From: Apostichopus japonicus
Lineage: Eukaryota > Echinodermata > Holothuroidea > Aspidochirotida > Stichopodidae
NCBI RefSeq assembly: GCF_037975245.1
Contig: NC_092569.1
Coordinates: 11,959,501-12,023,500, forward strand
DNA: 64,000 bases
Direction of reading: 5' to 3'
This document shows positions 25,429-36,735 of this stretch, one piece after another; the stretch's first letter is position 1; every line of letters starts with the position of its first letter. The notes under the pieces were generated by a model that was not told the origin of the DNA, made no database searches, and saw nothing but the letters and a program-made list of their open reading frames with translations. A program made the position numbers and the translations under genes.

Positions 25429-25567
25429 GCTGTATTAAATGCCTATAACACTCCCTTGGACACTTATTTATGGTTATTGAGTATCTTCTTGAATTTGTAA
25501 CTACTGTACTGTATTAAATGCCTATAACCTTGGACACTTATATATGGTTATTTAGTAACTTCTTGAA
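25429..25567 (+). repeat. Two-copy tandem repeat of about 75 bp
   Basis: CTGTATTAAATGCCTATAAC, CTTGGACACTTAT, ATGGTTATT and CTTCTTGAAT occur twice in the same order. Confidence 0.85.
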
Positions 25568-25762
25568 TGTCGTCAAGTTCATGTGGTGTCCCTCCACTGT
25601 TTATCTCCTACCTCTCCTCTTCCCCTGTTGGTTTCTTTCTTTCTTCTCTCCATCCCTTGTCTACTAATCCCCTTACATGTATCTCATTGTGTTCACCATG
25701 CTCATTAACCTGTCTGTATTCTGTGTGTGTTTTTGTCCCTTCTGTTACTTGTCATTTAGCCT

Positions 25763-25868
25763 CTGAAGAAGATCCTGATAGGATCGAAACGTCAGGCCAA
25801 CTTACTTACTCTTACAGTACACAGTACAGTACACATTCTCTTACACAGGCTCTCTAGGGGATAAGCAA
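25763..25868 (+). mobile_element. Retroelement 3'-end fragment with degenerate hammerhead-like core
   Basis: CTGAAGA (25763-25769), a GATCC/GGATC stem with a 5-nt loop, then GAAACGTCAGGCCAACTTAC. The order CTGANGA, stem, GAAAC resembles hammerhead cores in Penelope-like elements, with one extra A before the stem. It continues to ACACAGGCTCTCTAGGGGATAAGCA, which is also found at 3902-3965. Relatives with GGTGCTGGAAGGATCAAAAC occur at 45040-45060. Confidence 0.5.
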
Positions 25869-28800
25869 CAGTTCATGCGGTATGAGCATTTGCAAATAAT
25901 TGAAAGAATTTCATTTCATTTCCATATTACGTACTTCTATGGTACATGTATATAACGCCAGACGAAAATAAGCATTTATAAAAATGTTTCAAATAATTTG
26001 AAATCAATTGTAGGATCATGAAATATGCCACGAGCTACAAGTCTAGTGGAGTATATTCTCTGTGACTTGGAGTCGTAATTAATGCAACATTATATACATT
26101 ATGAATAGACAAGCTTGTACACGTGTATAACTCTTACCCATAGCATACAGTACAGTAACATTACATTCTCAAACAACACCTATAAAAAAACAGGAAAGGA
26201 TCTTGTCCTCTCGTTTGAGAAAAAAGTCTGACAAGATACATATTTCTCCCCCCCCCCCCTTTTACTTAACCTTTTATACAGTATACATGTACAGCGGTAA
26301 TACGAAAGACGCCTGTCTCACTGTCAAACTTCAAGAATCTAATGAAATCGTTGATTTATAATATAAACAAATTCATTTAGTGAAATCTTTCAAGGATTGT
26401 AATATCTCCTCCAATGGAAATTTTAGTTTTCTACTTGATAGATTTGGTATTTAAAATTGTGTGAGAACTTGTTGACCAGATTTAAGGCAAAAGAAAGAAA
26501 GCTGCTCAAAGTTGCATTTTGAATTGCGTGTTCAGTTTGTGTCGCTTTGACCAATTAGCCATTTTTTATTCAGGCATAATTAGATGTACCTTTCATCTTT
26601 AATTACAGTACGTGGGCTGTATGGACTAAAACAATATTCCTGTACGTCCTAAATTACTACTGACTTGCTTTCAATTGTGCAATACAGAAATGTTTAGACT
26701 CTCCCACACATGTAATGAATGTATTCTTTCATCGCTTTTTTCCTCATTTGCCAATTTTAATTTGATTTTTATTGAGGCCAATTTTTGTTTTGTTTTTTTG
26801 CCATGATGCCATGTAATGTGTGGTATACATGGTCACATCAGATTGTAACAAATTTGATGCAAAATGCAGCTTTAAGTAAAAAGAGTAAAAAAAAACTAAT
26901 AAAACTTTGACATTTTTGTTCTTTTGCTATATAGATATGAATCATCCACATGGCTGTCAGCTGTTGACTAGTGCTTCATTCTTTGTTATTATTACTTACT
27001 TAGAAGTCATATTTTGTTGATACTAATGGCTGATTTATATTGTTTTATTGTTACAAAAGACAACTTTTTTTGACACTTGCTTGGGTGATGTTTGTTATAC
27101 ACTTACCATCTTTTCAACCTGCAGTTTGCAACTACAGAACTACTGTGCAAATGCATGTCAATTTGATGGTCCATTCTCCATTGTTACAGGAAAACACTGT
27201 AATGCATGGGATTTTACACCATGTTAATTATTTGAGCATAGTGAAGATGTTCTGGGACCCGGTATGAAAGTCGACTACACTGTTTCTCATCATTGTGCCA
27301 TTCATGGTTCAAGTATTTGCATAGAGTCAATGATTGCATTAGAATTCACATATCGATGTGTCTTCACATTTAATAAAAAGAGCAAAATGTTACAAACTTT
27401 TACAGTGCACAATGTTGTGCAGGTGCTATAACCAGCAAACAGTATGTACAGTAGGTCTGTACTCGTCTGTATAATCTATCATAAAGTTGCCCGTACCCCC
27501 CCATACCCCCTCTCCTTACTCAAAACTCCTGTCTTTCCTGGCAGGGCTCATGAGTGCGTGCGTGTGTGTGTGTGCATGACCTAGCTTTAAGAACCCTTTC
27601 GCTACTCTCTTTAACTTTACCATGCTATAGAGTGGACAATGAAGGTATCTAATTTGGGATCTTGGGACATTGATTTTGGTGCTCATTTTTCGCTCCTTAA
27701 TTGTAGAAGGTATTATAATGCTTTCATAGCACTGTACGAGGCTTAATTCCTTGTTGAATGTAACCCAATAGATCTTTAGGTTGGCTCCATAGCATAGTAA
27801 CCCCCAATGTACAACTTCATTGATTTCCGACGTCAATTTCAACTGAGCACTACAGTACTGTAAAGATCGCCTCGATACTTTAAGCTGGGCTGGTCAATAG
27901 CTCCTTTTGTAATTTTGATTGGCTGAATTGAAGGAGTGGTATGTTACTGTAGGTATGGATAATTTTAATAGGTGTAGTATTCACTTTGACAGCTAAGAGA
28001 ATGCACCAAACTATAAATGACTTTAACAGTCTCATATCACTTGATATTTATAATACAAACTTCTTTCTACATTACTTAACAAAAGACTGGATCTGAGTTC
28101 CCTTAAAATTCATGACATGACCTGGAGTCCTTGCGTGACACATTTCTTTAATGCATGCATTCTGTAAATAGCATATATACCGTATATTCTCTATGGTGCC
28201 CCACTCAATGTTATCTGTAATCAATAGAACCCTGTAGCTATGCAGGGGGGCCCTAATTAGAACCTTTCCAGCCATGTTTAACATGTACACAGTTTGAACT
28301 CAGCTGAAAAGTACATAAATTTTATAAGTCTGATATAACAGAGTTTTTTTTTGGTTCTTTTGTGGGGGCTTGAATTACACTCTTTTTCCTGTTTCTTTGA
28401 GACCTGAAAAATTTACATGAATGACAGTCAGGGAAAATCAGAGAACAGACGGTTTATTAATTGTCAAACCACCACTTTTGAAATTAAACATGTTACTGAT
28501 TATTTCTCCATCACTGTAGTTACAAGCATACACCTGCACAGGGCCAATTGACGTAAGTGTGGAAAGGGGCGCAGCGTAGAGGCCATTTCCTGGGCTATCA
28601 ATTTGAGATGAAAAGGCAAAGAAAGTATCAGCAAAAGTAGAGTGCATGGTGGGGGTGTTCACATGGCAATACAAAAGCAAAAAAAAAAAAAAAAAATTGC
28701 AGTGTAAATAATTAATGGTAGTCAGTATAGGCCCCAAATTATAGCACACTATAATTGCTAGAAGTTTTCAAAAGTACTTTCCTGGAGGTCTTTACTATCG

Positions 28801-30002
28801 GAATTGTTCTCAGACAATTTTTATCAAGATAACTGAATGTCCCAGTGAGGAAAATTTCCTCAAAAGTTGTAATAAAAACAGTTTAAGAATTCTGACCAGA
28901 GGTGACCATATTTGAATATCTAGCATATTCGGGGCCAATACAACCTGCCTTTAACATTAACACTTAGGTGTCCCTCTGGTTCTCAAGGTATATTCAAACT
29001 TACTGTGTACAGTATGTTATGTATGATTAGTGTGAGGTCCATAAATTGTGCTGAGTTTTCAATGATAATGGTTTTAAACCAACTTATCATGTGTCTGTGA
29101 AGTTTGTTTATGTCTTCAGGTACAGTAGTTCTAAAAAGTTGCCTTTTTTGATCTAAAGGGAAAATTGTATAATTCACTGGCATTAAGCCAGCAACTGGCC
29201 TGAATTTCGTGACCCGATTGTTCACAAAGAAAGCAGAAACTTGGAAATATAAATTGTTTTCTATAAACTTGATATACTAGATATTGAAGTCTCATACACT
29301 GGGTTGATATTATCGGAGGGACTCTTCTTGTGTAAAGAACTCATCCAGAATATTTTTACAAAATATCAGTGCAAGACAGCTGGTTGAATTCGTCAGTTCT
29401 AGCTCCACAGGTAACTAATTTTTAAATCAGTCGAAGATTGGATGTAGTGTTTACGGCAGATGACGTAACAGTTGATAACAAATACCAAACAGTCTGGAGA
29501 CGACTCTTGGGAACAGTCTCAGTCGATACATTTTCATGTATTCTTTGATCATCAAAGTACATTAGTCTTCCTGTTTTGCTTTTTTTATGGGGTTTTTTGA
29601 CATAAATGTTAAACGCACGATCATTAAGTAATGTGCCCGTAATTTGTTAAGTAACTGCAGATTTTTTCGCCACTGCTTTGTTTGTTTTTGAAAAGCGAAT
29701 GAGAAAAATATTTTAATGACTTCAAGAAACAGCTTGAGAGTGCTGTGACATAAGGTTACTTGTCATCTTAAGGTTGGGGACTCACATAGTGGTACTCACC
29801 GGGGAACTTGACCTCGTTTGAAGAAGTATAGCTTTTAAAACTGCCCTGCTATCTTCAAGAGCTACTCTCGCATGGTACATCCTAGTTTGCTGTCTGTGAC
29901 CAAGAGAAATTGCAACATCAAAAAGCTATCTGGATCAAAGAATCAGCTGCTAGCTTGGTTCACAATATGTATATATATATGCCTTTGGTAAGTTGAAGTT
30001 TA

Positions 30003-30218
30003 TCGTGGCGCAGAGTGCTCTATGTCCGGTGGACAGAGCGAAGTATAGGTGAGAATCAGAACTTTGAGACTAGTGGAACACTAGTAGTTGTTACTCAGAG
30101 TTTCACGCGTTTGAGCGATCATCAACATGAAGCTACCAGTTGTCTGATGATTGCTCAAACCTGTGATACTCTGAGTAACAACTACTAGTGTTCCACTAGT
30201 CTCAACTAATTCTCATCT
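30003..30218. mobile_element. Inverted-repeat retroelement remnant with hammerhead-like core
   Basis: Two arms of about 75 bp (30050-30124 and 30145-30218) form an imperfect inverted repeat around a 20-nt loop. The arms hold CTGATGA, a short stem-like segment GCTCAAACGCG, GAAAC, then CTGAGTAACAACTACTAGTG. CTGATGA..GAAAC is the conserved core of hammerhead ribozymes, which Penelope-like elements are known to carry. The outer left part (30003-30048, CAGAGTGCTCTATGTCCGGT and GGACAGAGCGAAG) is repeated in reverse at 44800-44845. No reverse transcriptase is present. Confidence 0.55.
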
Positions 30219-33200
30219 AAACATTTGGTTTCTGAAGTTTATGGTGTCACTGAAAAGATTATTTTAGTTGCTTGTAAATTTTTCTTCGAGCTACTTTTCT
30301 TGAAGGCTGTCCGAGGTAAAATTCGGTCAGCATCTTTTGGAATTCTCTTCACCTAGAACCTTTCTCATGGAGTCAACTTTATCTTGCATACATAAATTCT
30401 TACCTGAAAGTGATAAGCAGGGAATAATATGTCAAATACAATGCCTCCTCCCCTCCATCTACCACCTCACCCCCTCCCCTAAAAAAAACGTAAAAAACAA
30501 AACAATGGAAAATGCTACGCATAATTACTTAAAGGCTATAGTGTTAGGATGCATAGCAGGTCTGTACGTAGGAATTAAAGCCCATAATAATTTAAAAAAG
30601 ACAAAATTTAGGATCTTCAGAAGCAATGATTTGCAATATATTTGAACAGATATTTTTTCCCTGGTAGGCATTAAATTCAATGATTATGCGTAAACTTTCT
30701 GCCTGTCCACCTGACCAAATATTTACCTTGGAAACCATAAAGTTTCTTGATTCAGGACTCGCCCGTATATATTGTCGTCACATAGCTTTTGTTAATTTCT
30801 CATGATCTATGGGAACATTTCAATTACAAGTACAGTGTAGTTTTATTATCTATGTACTGTAGTGATCTTCAATTACTTAAATTTATGATTTATTTTCACC
30901 TCACATTTCTTATAGTCTGGCCTGCATTCAGATAAACCAATTAAGGTTTACTGTACTTTCATCACTACACTAGTCAAAACAACTTAATTATCAGACAATG
31001 TTTTGCTTTCATGTTTAAAGTATTACTTTTTAAGTGGGTGACTTGATATTCATTTTGTCCATTAATTAATATCCAATTAATATGTACTTTCATCTTGCAT
31101 GTCATCAATCTTTTGGAGAGTTAAAAGGTTCCAGAATTCCCAAGCTAGGTCTTCTTCATAATATTTTATTCAGATATTTGTTACTTGAGAGATTTTTGGA
31201 ATCACCCGCCATACGCGAAGGCTGTACACATTCCTGTGTATTGTATCAAGGCCAAACTTACAGTAGATCTAATCGAGTCTGACCAATGCGTGCCGCACTT
31301 TGTTACGTCTCGACGTCGAAAGTCAGTGTTAGATTCAAATTTTCTGGCAGGACGGGCTTACATTTCAAGCACTCTCTCACAGAAACTAATATTTACTTCG
31401 TTCCCCACTTACCTGTCTCCCCACAACCTATGCACCACATTCTACCGTGTCTAGAATGCCCTGGTAATAAAACTAATATTCATCACAGGGCAAGCCCATC
31501 CCCCCCTCCCCCAATTGAGTTTTGTGTTGCATCTGAGAAGCAGCTAATGGTCTGAGTATTAGACTAGGTAGTCCAGTCACTTCAATTGATTAACCTCAGT
31601 TGTTGATCGGATCATTTTCTCAGTAGTTAAGAAGTGCGATAGAAATATAACTTGGACTGATAGCATATTGGCCAATGTGACTTTTAGTGGTCTACAACAT
31701 ATCAAAATTAATTGTGTGTCTAAAATTCATCCTCTAAGTAATTACATGGTAATTTGATTTGGAAATAATGCTAGACCAAACTGTGAATGATCTTTTGAAA
31801 GTTGTTTATTTACCAAACTTATGCTGAATTCCCTGATGTTGTGTTCAGTGTGTTTAAGTTTAATTGAAACTGCATGCATGGTTCTACAGTGTCTCAAAGA
31901 TTAATGTTGACAATATGCAGCACTTGACATAAATTTATAAACCATAAACCTGGGAAAGATCTCTACTTGATGAGCCATCTGTTCAAAATTTTGCTGTTCA
32001 AGTACTGTTCTTCAGCTCAGTGAGATGTCAAGGTTGTTCACATTTACTTTAGTTGAGTGCAGTACCCACCCCTGTGTCAAAAGAAGAATGCTGAGGGGGC
32101 TGCAGCATCCAGAAATACATGCTGGGTCAGCTTTATCAGCAATAAAATACCACTTTCAACCTCAAATGTCAACATTTAAAAGTAAAAAATTGAGTTTTAT
32201 CCTGTCCTGTTTGGTCCTGTTCCGTATGGTCCAGCTGTACAGTACCTTCTCAAAAATTCCTACCCTTGTTTTTGTCTAATGCCATGTTCTTAGCGCTTCC
32301 TTTAATTTTGTCACACACTGAAGGGGATAAATTTTCAGTCCTCTGTATTGCATCCCATAATACGGTGCACGCACAATGGTCAAGTTGCTATGGACAAGTG
32401 GAAAGATAGTTTTGTACACTGTTGTTATTTGGTAAGAGATAAAATGCATAGAGCCTTCTGGAAAAAAAGAAGAAGAAAATGCTTACTCTGTGAGTTATTC
32501 CCTTCATGGTGGGCTAGCATTGTAGGCCTATAGAAGCTTACAGTGTACAGTAGTCAGGTTCCAAATCATAATGAGAGGACTACCAGATCTGGGCCATCTA
32601 ATAACGTACTGATAAATCGGTACCAGGGATGGATTTTGGTAACCGATGCTTCACGATTGTGTCGTCGATTGTGTATTGAAAAGTATGAACATTGTTAGTA
32701 AGGGCACACATTTACTTGAGGAATTGTAAGTGGCATCATAAATCATGGCTGATGTCATTCATAACAGCCTATATAGAACTTGCAATCAATTGATTATTGC
32801 CCAGCTGGCATTTATTTGACCAGTGCTAGATATATTCTGATCAGATCCGAGCTTCTTGCCATTCATGTCTCTACATGTATACTGTACATGTGTCAGTACC
32901 TGTTGTCACTTTTCGAATCGTGTACATTATTATTATGTACCGTGTTATCTAGTCTAACGCGCGACCAGGTGCGGCGAGGCTTACAGCGACTGTTTTCCCG
33001 CCACCGTCCATAGCACTGTGCATCTATTAGTCACTCAGACTGTCAAATTTGCGGGCGAGTATGTACGACTCATTGAAATGGTAGATGAAGTCGAAATGTA
33101 AATGAGGTAATAGAACACCAAAACGTTGTCGCAATCGAACTGTTGATTTCAAACGGTTTGTTTAGTGCGAGATTCTGGCATATTTTGAGCATTCTTGTTT

Positions 33201-33877
33201 GTCAGTCCCTTCGGGGAGGCAAAAACAGGATTTTTAAACAAAGTGACAATTTACAGAGATTGGCTGAACGATTGTTTAGTATGGTCAGGTGAGGTGGATT
33301 GTCAAATTGGTTGTCGACTATTATCATGACATGCACAGGGGCAAAAAAATATATTAAAATACTTTGAAAAATTTGACAAAGGAGGGAAGAAAATGGAACA
33401 GCAGAATTTGGTTACATTGTTTTGAATTCCAACAGTTTTTCTGTGAAATTTAAACAGATGTGCCGAAATTTGGGACTATTTGAACGTTGAGGTGGTTGAA
33501 ACTGTCGTTTGTGTTTATACAGTCACAATTATTTCTCTTGCAATCAACCAAATGGTTGTTTTTTTTATATTTTTTTTAGGTGTCTTCTAGCATTAACTTC
33601 TCACCCGATGTTAAACCTGTAAGATACTATAGACTCAAATGTCGTTTTTTTCAAAACCAGCATGACTACCACACTTTCACAGCAAATCTACTGTATGTAC
33701 ACCTATATAGCAAGGTAGCCCGGCCATTGGATTGAAATAATGGACCCAGGCCCTAAAGTGGATATTGTCACTTCAGGCTATTGTACAGTGTCTCAAAATT
33801 GTATGGAAGCAGCAGGAAAAACTCTAAAGATCTTGTAGGAAACACAGACATTTCACAAAAAAAGGATCAGTTTTAAT
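30219..33877. other. Non-coding stretch left of the 2.5-kb element
   Basis: No recognised exon. A CpG-containing stretch at 32950-33070 (CGCGCGACCAGGTGCGGCGAG) stands out from its AT-rich surroundings and could be a promoter or an exon edge, without further support. Confidence 0.45.
31390..31457 (+). repeat. Dispersed repeat shared with 10113-10177
   Basis: See 10113-10177; same orientation, about 80% similar by eye. Overlapping open frames of 66-89 codons show no recognised domain. Confidence 0.55.
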
Positions 33878-33927
33878 TAAGTATGTGAAACATAGAATCT
33901 TGGATTGCTCACCTCTTAGTACATGTT
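33878..33927 (+). repeat. Diverged single unit of the 60-bp satellite, left of the transposon
   Basis: TTAAGTATGTGAAACATAGA, then ATCTTGGATTGCTCACCTCT, then TAGTACATGTT aligns with the satellite unit at 36437-36735 with a few substitutions. It stops where the 33928 element begins. Confidence 0.8.
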
Positions 33928-33953
33928 GGGCCAAAGCCAAAATTACCGTAATT

Positions 33954-36257
33954 GTGGTGGGACGGAATTTGATAGACCTTTTCAATAATACCACTTTATA
34001 TGTAGCATATATGAAGGAATCAGGATATCCACACAAACAGGTCAGTCACAGACTGCAACCAGACACAAAAAAAACAGACACAAATTTGAAGATGTTGCCA
34101 TGGTAACACAAATATATTGACGTGGTGGGACGGAATGATAAATCTCATGAAATCATGAACATGTAACCTTTATGTAATTATTATCAAAAGTAGTACAATA
34201 TCATAGTAATTACTAACACTGAAATGGAGGTGAACTATTCTTCTACCATTAGGGAAACAATGGCAGAAATTATACTTCACGCATAAGAATTGTGTTAATT
34301 TTACCGAAAGAATGTCAATGTGGTGGGACGGAATGTGGTGGGACGGAATTTTTTTCCAATGTAAAGGCTGTTGATTAGGTACGAAAACAATAAACAATTA
34401 TGTTTTCTCTCACAAGAAGTTCATAAGCAACAATGAAATTTATGCTGTTCAGAGTGAAATATTAAATATGCTCGATGATATTTGGACTTATTCAGTCGGA
34501 AAGTTATTTCGAATATTTGTAATGGATGCTTTGTACGCTGCTCGATAATTTGCTTTCTGGTTGGCCCTTTGCCTTTTCTTCCTACTCCACTCCCATTCTC
34601 GAAATACCTCAGCAGTCAGCACCCCATTCTCTCCTTCTTTTTCTTCCTATAACGTATGTATCTGCTAGCAGACACATTTTGAGGCTCAGGATTTTCCATA
34701 TTGATCTGCTTTGCAAAGAGAGATAAAAGGACATTCTTACCAGCCGGATGCATGAAAAGGGGAGTGGGGGTGGGGGGTATAGCCACACACATTTCTAGCT
34801 TAATTATTAAGAAGTTGGGGGACCAGGAAGCAATAGTGGTCTTCCCCCATATGCCAACATGTGAATAGAAAGAAAGAATAAGTTGGCTTCACTATCCTGT
34901 GAATTGTGTATTACAAATGCAATATGACATGAGAGTTGGCCTCATAATGTGCAGTTATGAACAGGCTGAATAATTGCTAGGTATAGACAGTATACACTTC
35001 CTGCAAAATATATTTCAACTAGCCTATATTGTGTTTTGGTTCCCTTTTTTTGCATCGTAGGCTACAAGTTTCAAAACCCAACTTAGTATGGTAGATAGCA
35101 ACAGCTTAGGCAGCATACCATATCCTGTTAGGCAACAGCTTAGGCTAAAACATTAATTTGCTAGGCTAGACAACTCCAGCAAAATATGTAATATTTCATC
35201 TAACAGGTTTGCTTCCTAGCACTAGTACTGTAGGCTACACATTTCTACCTCTCATTATATTATAAGTTTTGTTTTAAACCTTTCCAATATAACATAGTCT
35301 GTTAGGCAACAGCTTAGGCTAAATCATAATATCAAATTGTCTGAATTGCCTATAACCATGAACTGGAGGTAAATTAATATATTACTATTGAGGAGCAGAC
35401 TGAATTCTTACCTTAATTCTTGCAATCTCGCTCTTCTATCTTGTATGCTTCAGTATGTGAGTACCATAACAACTTAACTTTAAAGTCAATTTCTTGTGCA
35501 CGTGGATCATTGTTCATCAGCAGATGATATCAATTCAAAAGCACATGTTCTACAATGGATAGTTTAGGAAAGCCAAAAGGGCCAAGAAAGAAACCTAGGG
35601 TGAACAACTAGGACTATTTCAATAGTGATGGGATTTATTTATGCATGATAAAAAACCCATTCTCAATTTACCCAAAAATGTGTTGTTTTGACACATGAGG
35701 TTCAAAACTGATGTGATGTGTACAGTATGTATGGAATATCCAGATACATAAAATTTTGAAGTATCATCAATTAATCACATTGTTATAAGGTTGGGTGTTC
35801 AGCAGTCTGAATAAGCTTGTTATCTTAAGTGACAGAGGTAAATTTTGGACCAGACATGCTGTTTGAAGATGCCTTCCATTTAAAATTCCGTCCCACCACA
35901 CCTTGTTTCCGTCCCACCACGAAAATGTTGGACTATCCCCCTGTCTATCCAGGATAAAATATTTATTTTTTCTCCACTCAGAGGTGTCAGTTACATACAT
36001 AGTTGATAGTTTGGAGTGTTTAAAAAAAATTATCATTTTTTTCCCCCTTGGAAATTAAAAAAATATTTTCAAAAATGTGGTGGGACGGAATTGAACACTT
36101 TCGTTTTATTTTTTTTTTCATTCAAGAACTACTATTGATAATTTTTATAGTGCATAAAGTATCCTCATTAAAGGCAATTTATTCTGTCAAAAACAGAAAA
36201 ATTCAACTTTGTTCCCATATGTAATTACCTCATTTTTCTGAAATTCCGTCCCACCAC
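33954..36257. repeat. Eight GTGGTGGGACGGAAT motifs in both orientations
   Basis: Plus-strand copies start at 33954, 34122, 34320, 34335 (the last two in direct tandem) and 36077. Minus-strand copies are at 35884-35899, 35906-35920 and 36242-36257. The 14-15 bp core is identical apart from the last base or two. All lie inside the 33928-36436 element, mostly in its outer 400-550 bp, as is typical for subterminal transposase-binding repeats. I noticed no copy outside the element. Confidence 0.9.
35099..35323 (+). repeat. CTGTTAGGCAACAGCTTAGG repeats within the 2.5-kb element
   Basis: The sequence GGCAACAGCTTAGGCTAAA preceded by CTGTTA occurs at 35124-35149 and 35299-35323, with a shortened copy, GCAACAGCTTAGGC, at 35099-35112. 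CTGTTAGGCAACAG is itself an inverted repeat (CTGTT/AACAG). Confidence 0.75.
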
Positions 36258-36436
36258 ATCAGGAGTGTGCTACCTGCATTTTGGAATGACCGCATTCCAT
36301 TGTTATGCGAGTTATCGTAATTTTTTGTTATGATTACAGAACTTTGGTTAGTTGTTCTCATAACCATGGGTGAAATGAGCCTAAGTGGCAATGTTCAAAT
36401 TCCAGGTAAAGTGATGACCATTAATGGCTTTGGCCC

Positions 36437-36735
36437 TGTTATGATAAATTCAAGAATGTGAAACACAGAATATTGGATCGCAGACCTCTTTGTACATGTT
36501 ATGATAAATTCAAGTATGTGAAACACAGAATATTGGATCGCAGACCTCTTTGTACATGTTATGATAAATTCAAGTATGTGAAACACAGAATATTGGATTG
36601 CAGACCTCTTTGTACATGGTATGATAAATTCAAGTATGTGAAACACAGAATATTGGATCGCAGACCTCTTTGTACATGGTATGATAAATTCAAGTATGTG
36701 AAACACAGAATATTGGATTGCTGACCTCTTTGCAC
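36437..36735 (+). repeat. 60-bp satellite array, about 5 copies
   Basis: Exact 60-bp period. Each unit reads TATGATAAATTCAAGTATGT, then GAAACACAGAATATTGGATC, then GCAGACCTCTTTGTACATGT. Units differ by single bases. Because 60 is a multiple of 3, both strands stay open and give artificial 20-residue repeat proteins; these are not genes. A diverged partial unit on the other side of the transposon (33878-33927) shows the array existed when the element inserted. Confidence 0.95.

Larger units (their letters stand above)
19736..30002. other. Long non-coding stretch, no gene recognised
   Basis: Contains local duplications (22937, 25429), the 25763 repeat, a possible promoter at 24939 and a CpG-containing segment at 23580-23790 with a CCTCC-TGC-GGAGG hairpin (23722-23734). 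Open frames up to 108 codons show no known domain. If PDE7 starts upstream, this would be its 5' flank or first intron. Confidence 0.5.
33928..36436. mobile_element. Non-autonomous DNA transposon with GTGGTGGGACGG motifs, superfamily unknown
   Basis: A 2509-bp segment has perfect 12-bp terminal inverted repeats, GGGCCAAAGCCA (33928-33939) and TGGCTTTGGCCC (36425-36436), flanked by TGTT (33924-33927 and 36437-36440) as a 4-bp target duplication. On both sides the flanks are the 60-bp satellite, interrupted at matching positions, which independently supports an insertion. Inside are eight copies of GTGGTGGGACGGAAT in both orientations and three copies of GGCAACAGCTTAGGC-type sequence. No open frame over about 90 codons exists and no transposase is recognisable, so it would depend on enzyme from elsewhere. 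The 4-bp duplication fits several superfamilies (for example Chapaev, Sola, Academ or Ginger), but the ends do not let me choose. Confidence 0.8.

Noticed and set aside
28438-28749. 103-codon minus-strand open frame with a normal-looking composition
   Set aside because: No domain recognised, a poly-F stretch from an A run, and no splice support.
36437-36735. Possible CRISPR array
   Set aside because: The whole 60-bp unit repeats with no unique spacers, and the genome is eukaryotic.
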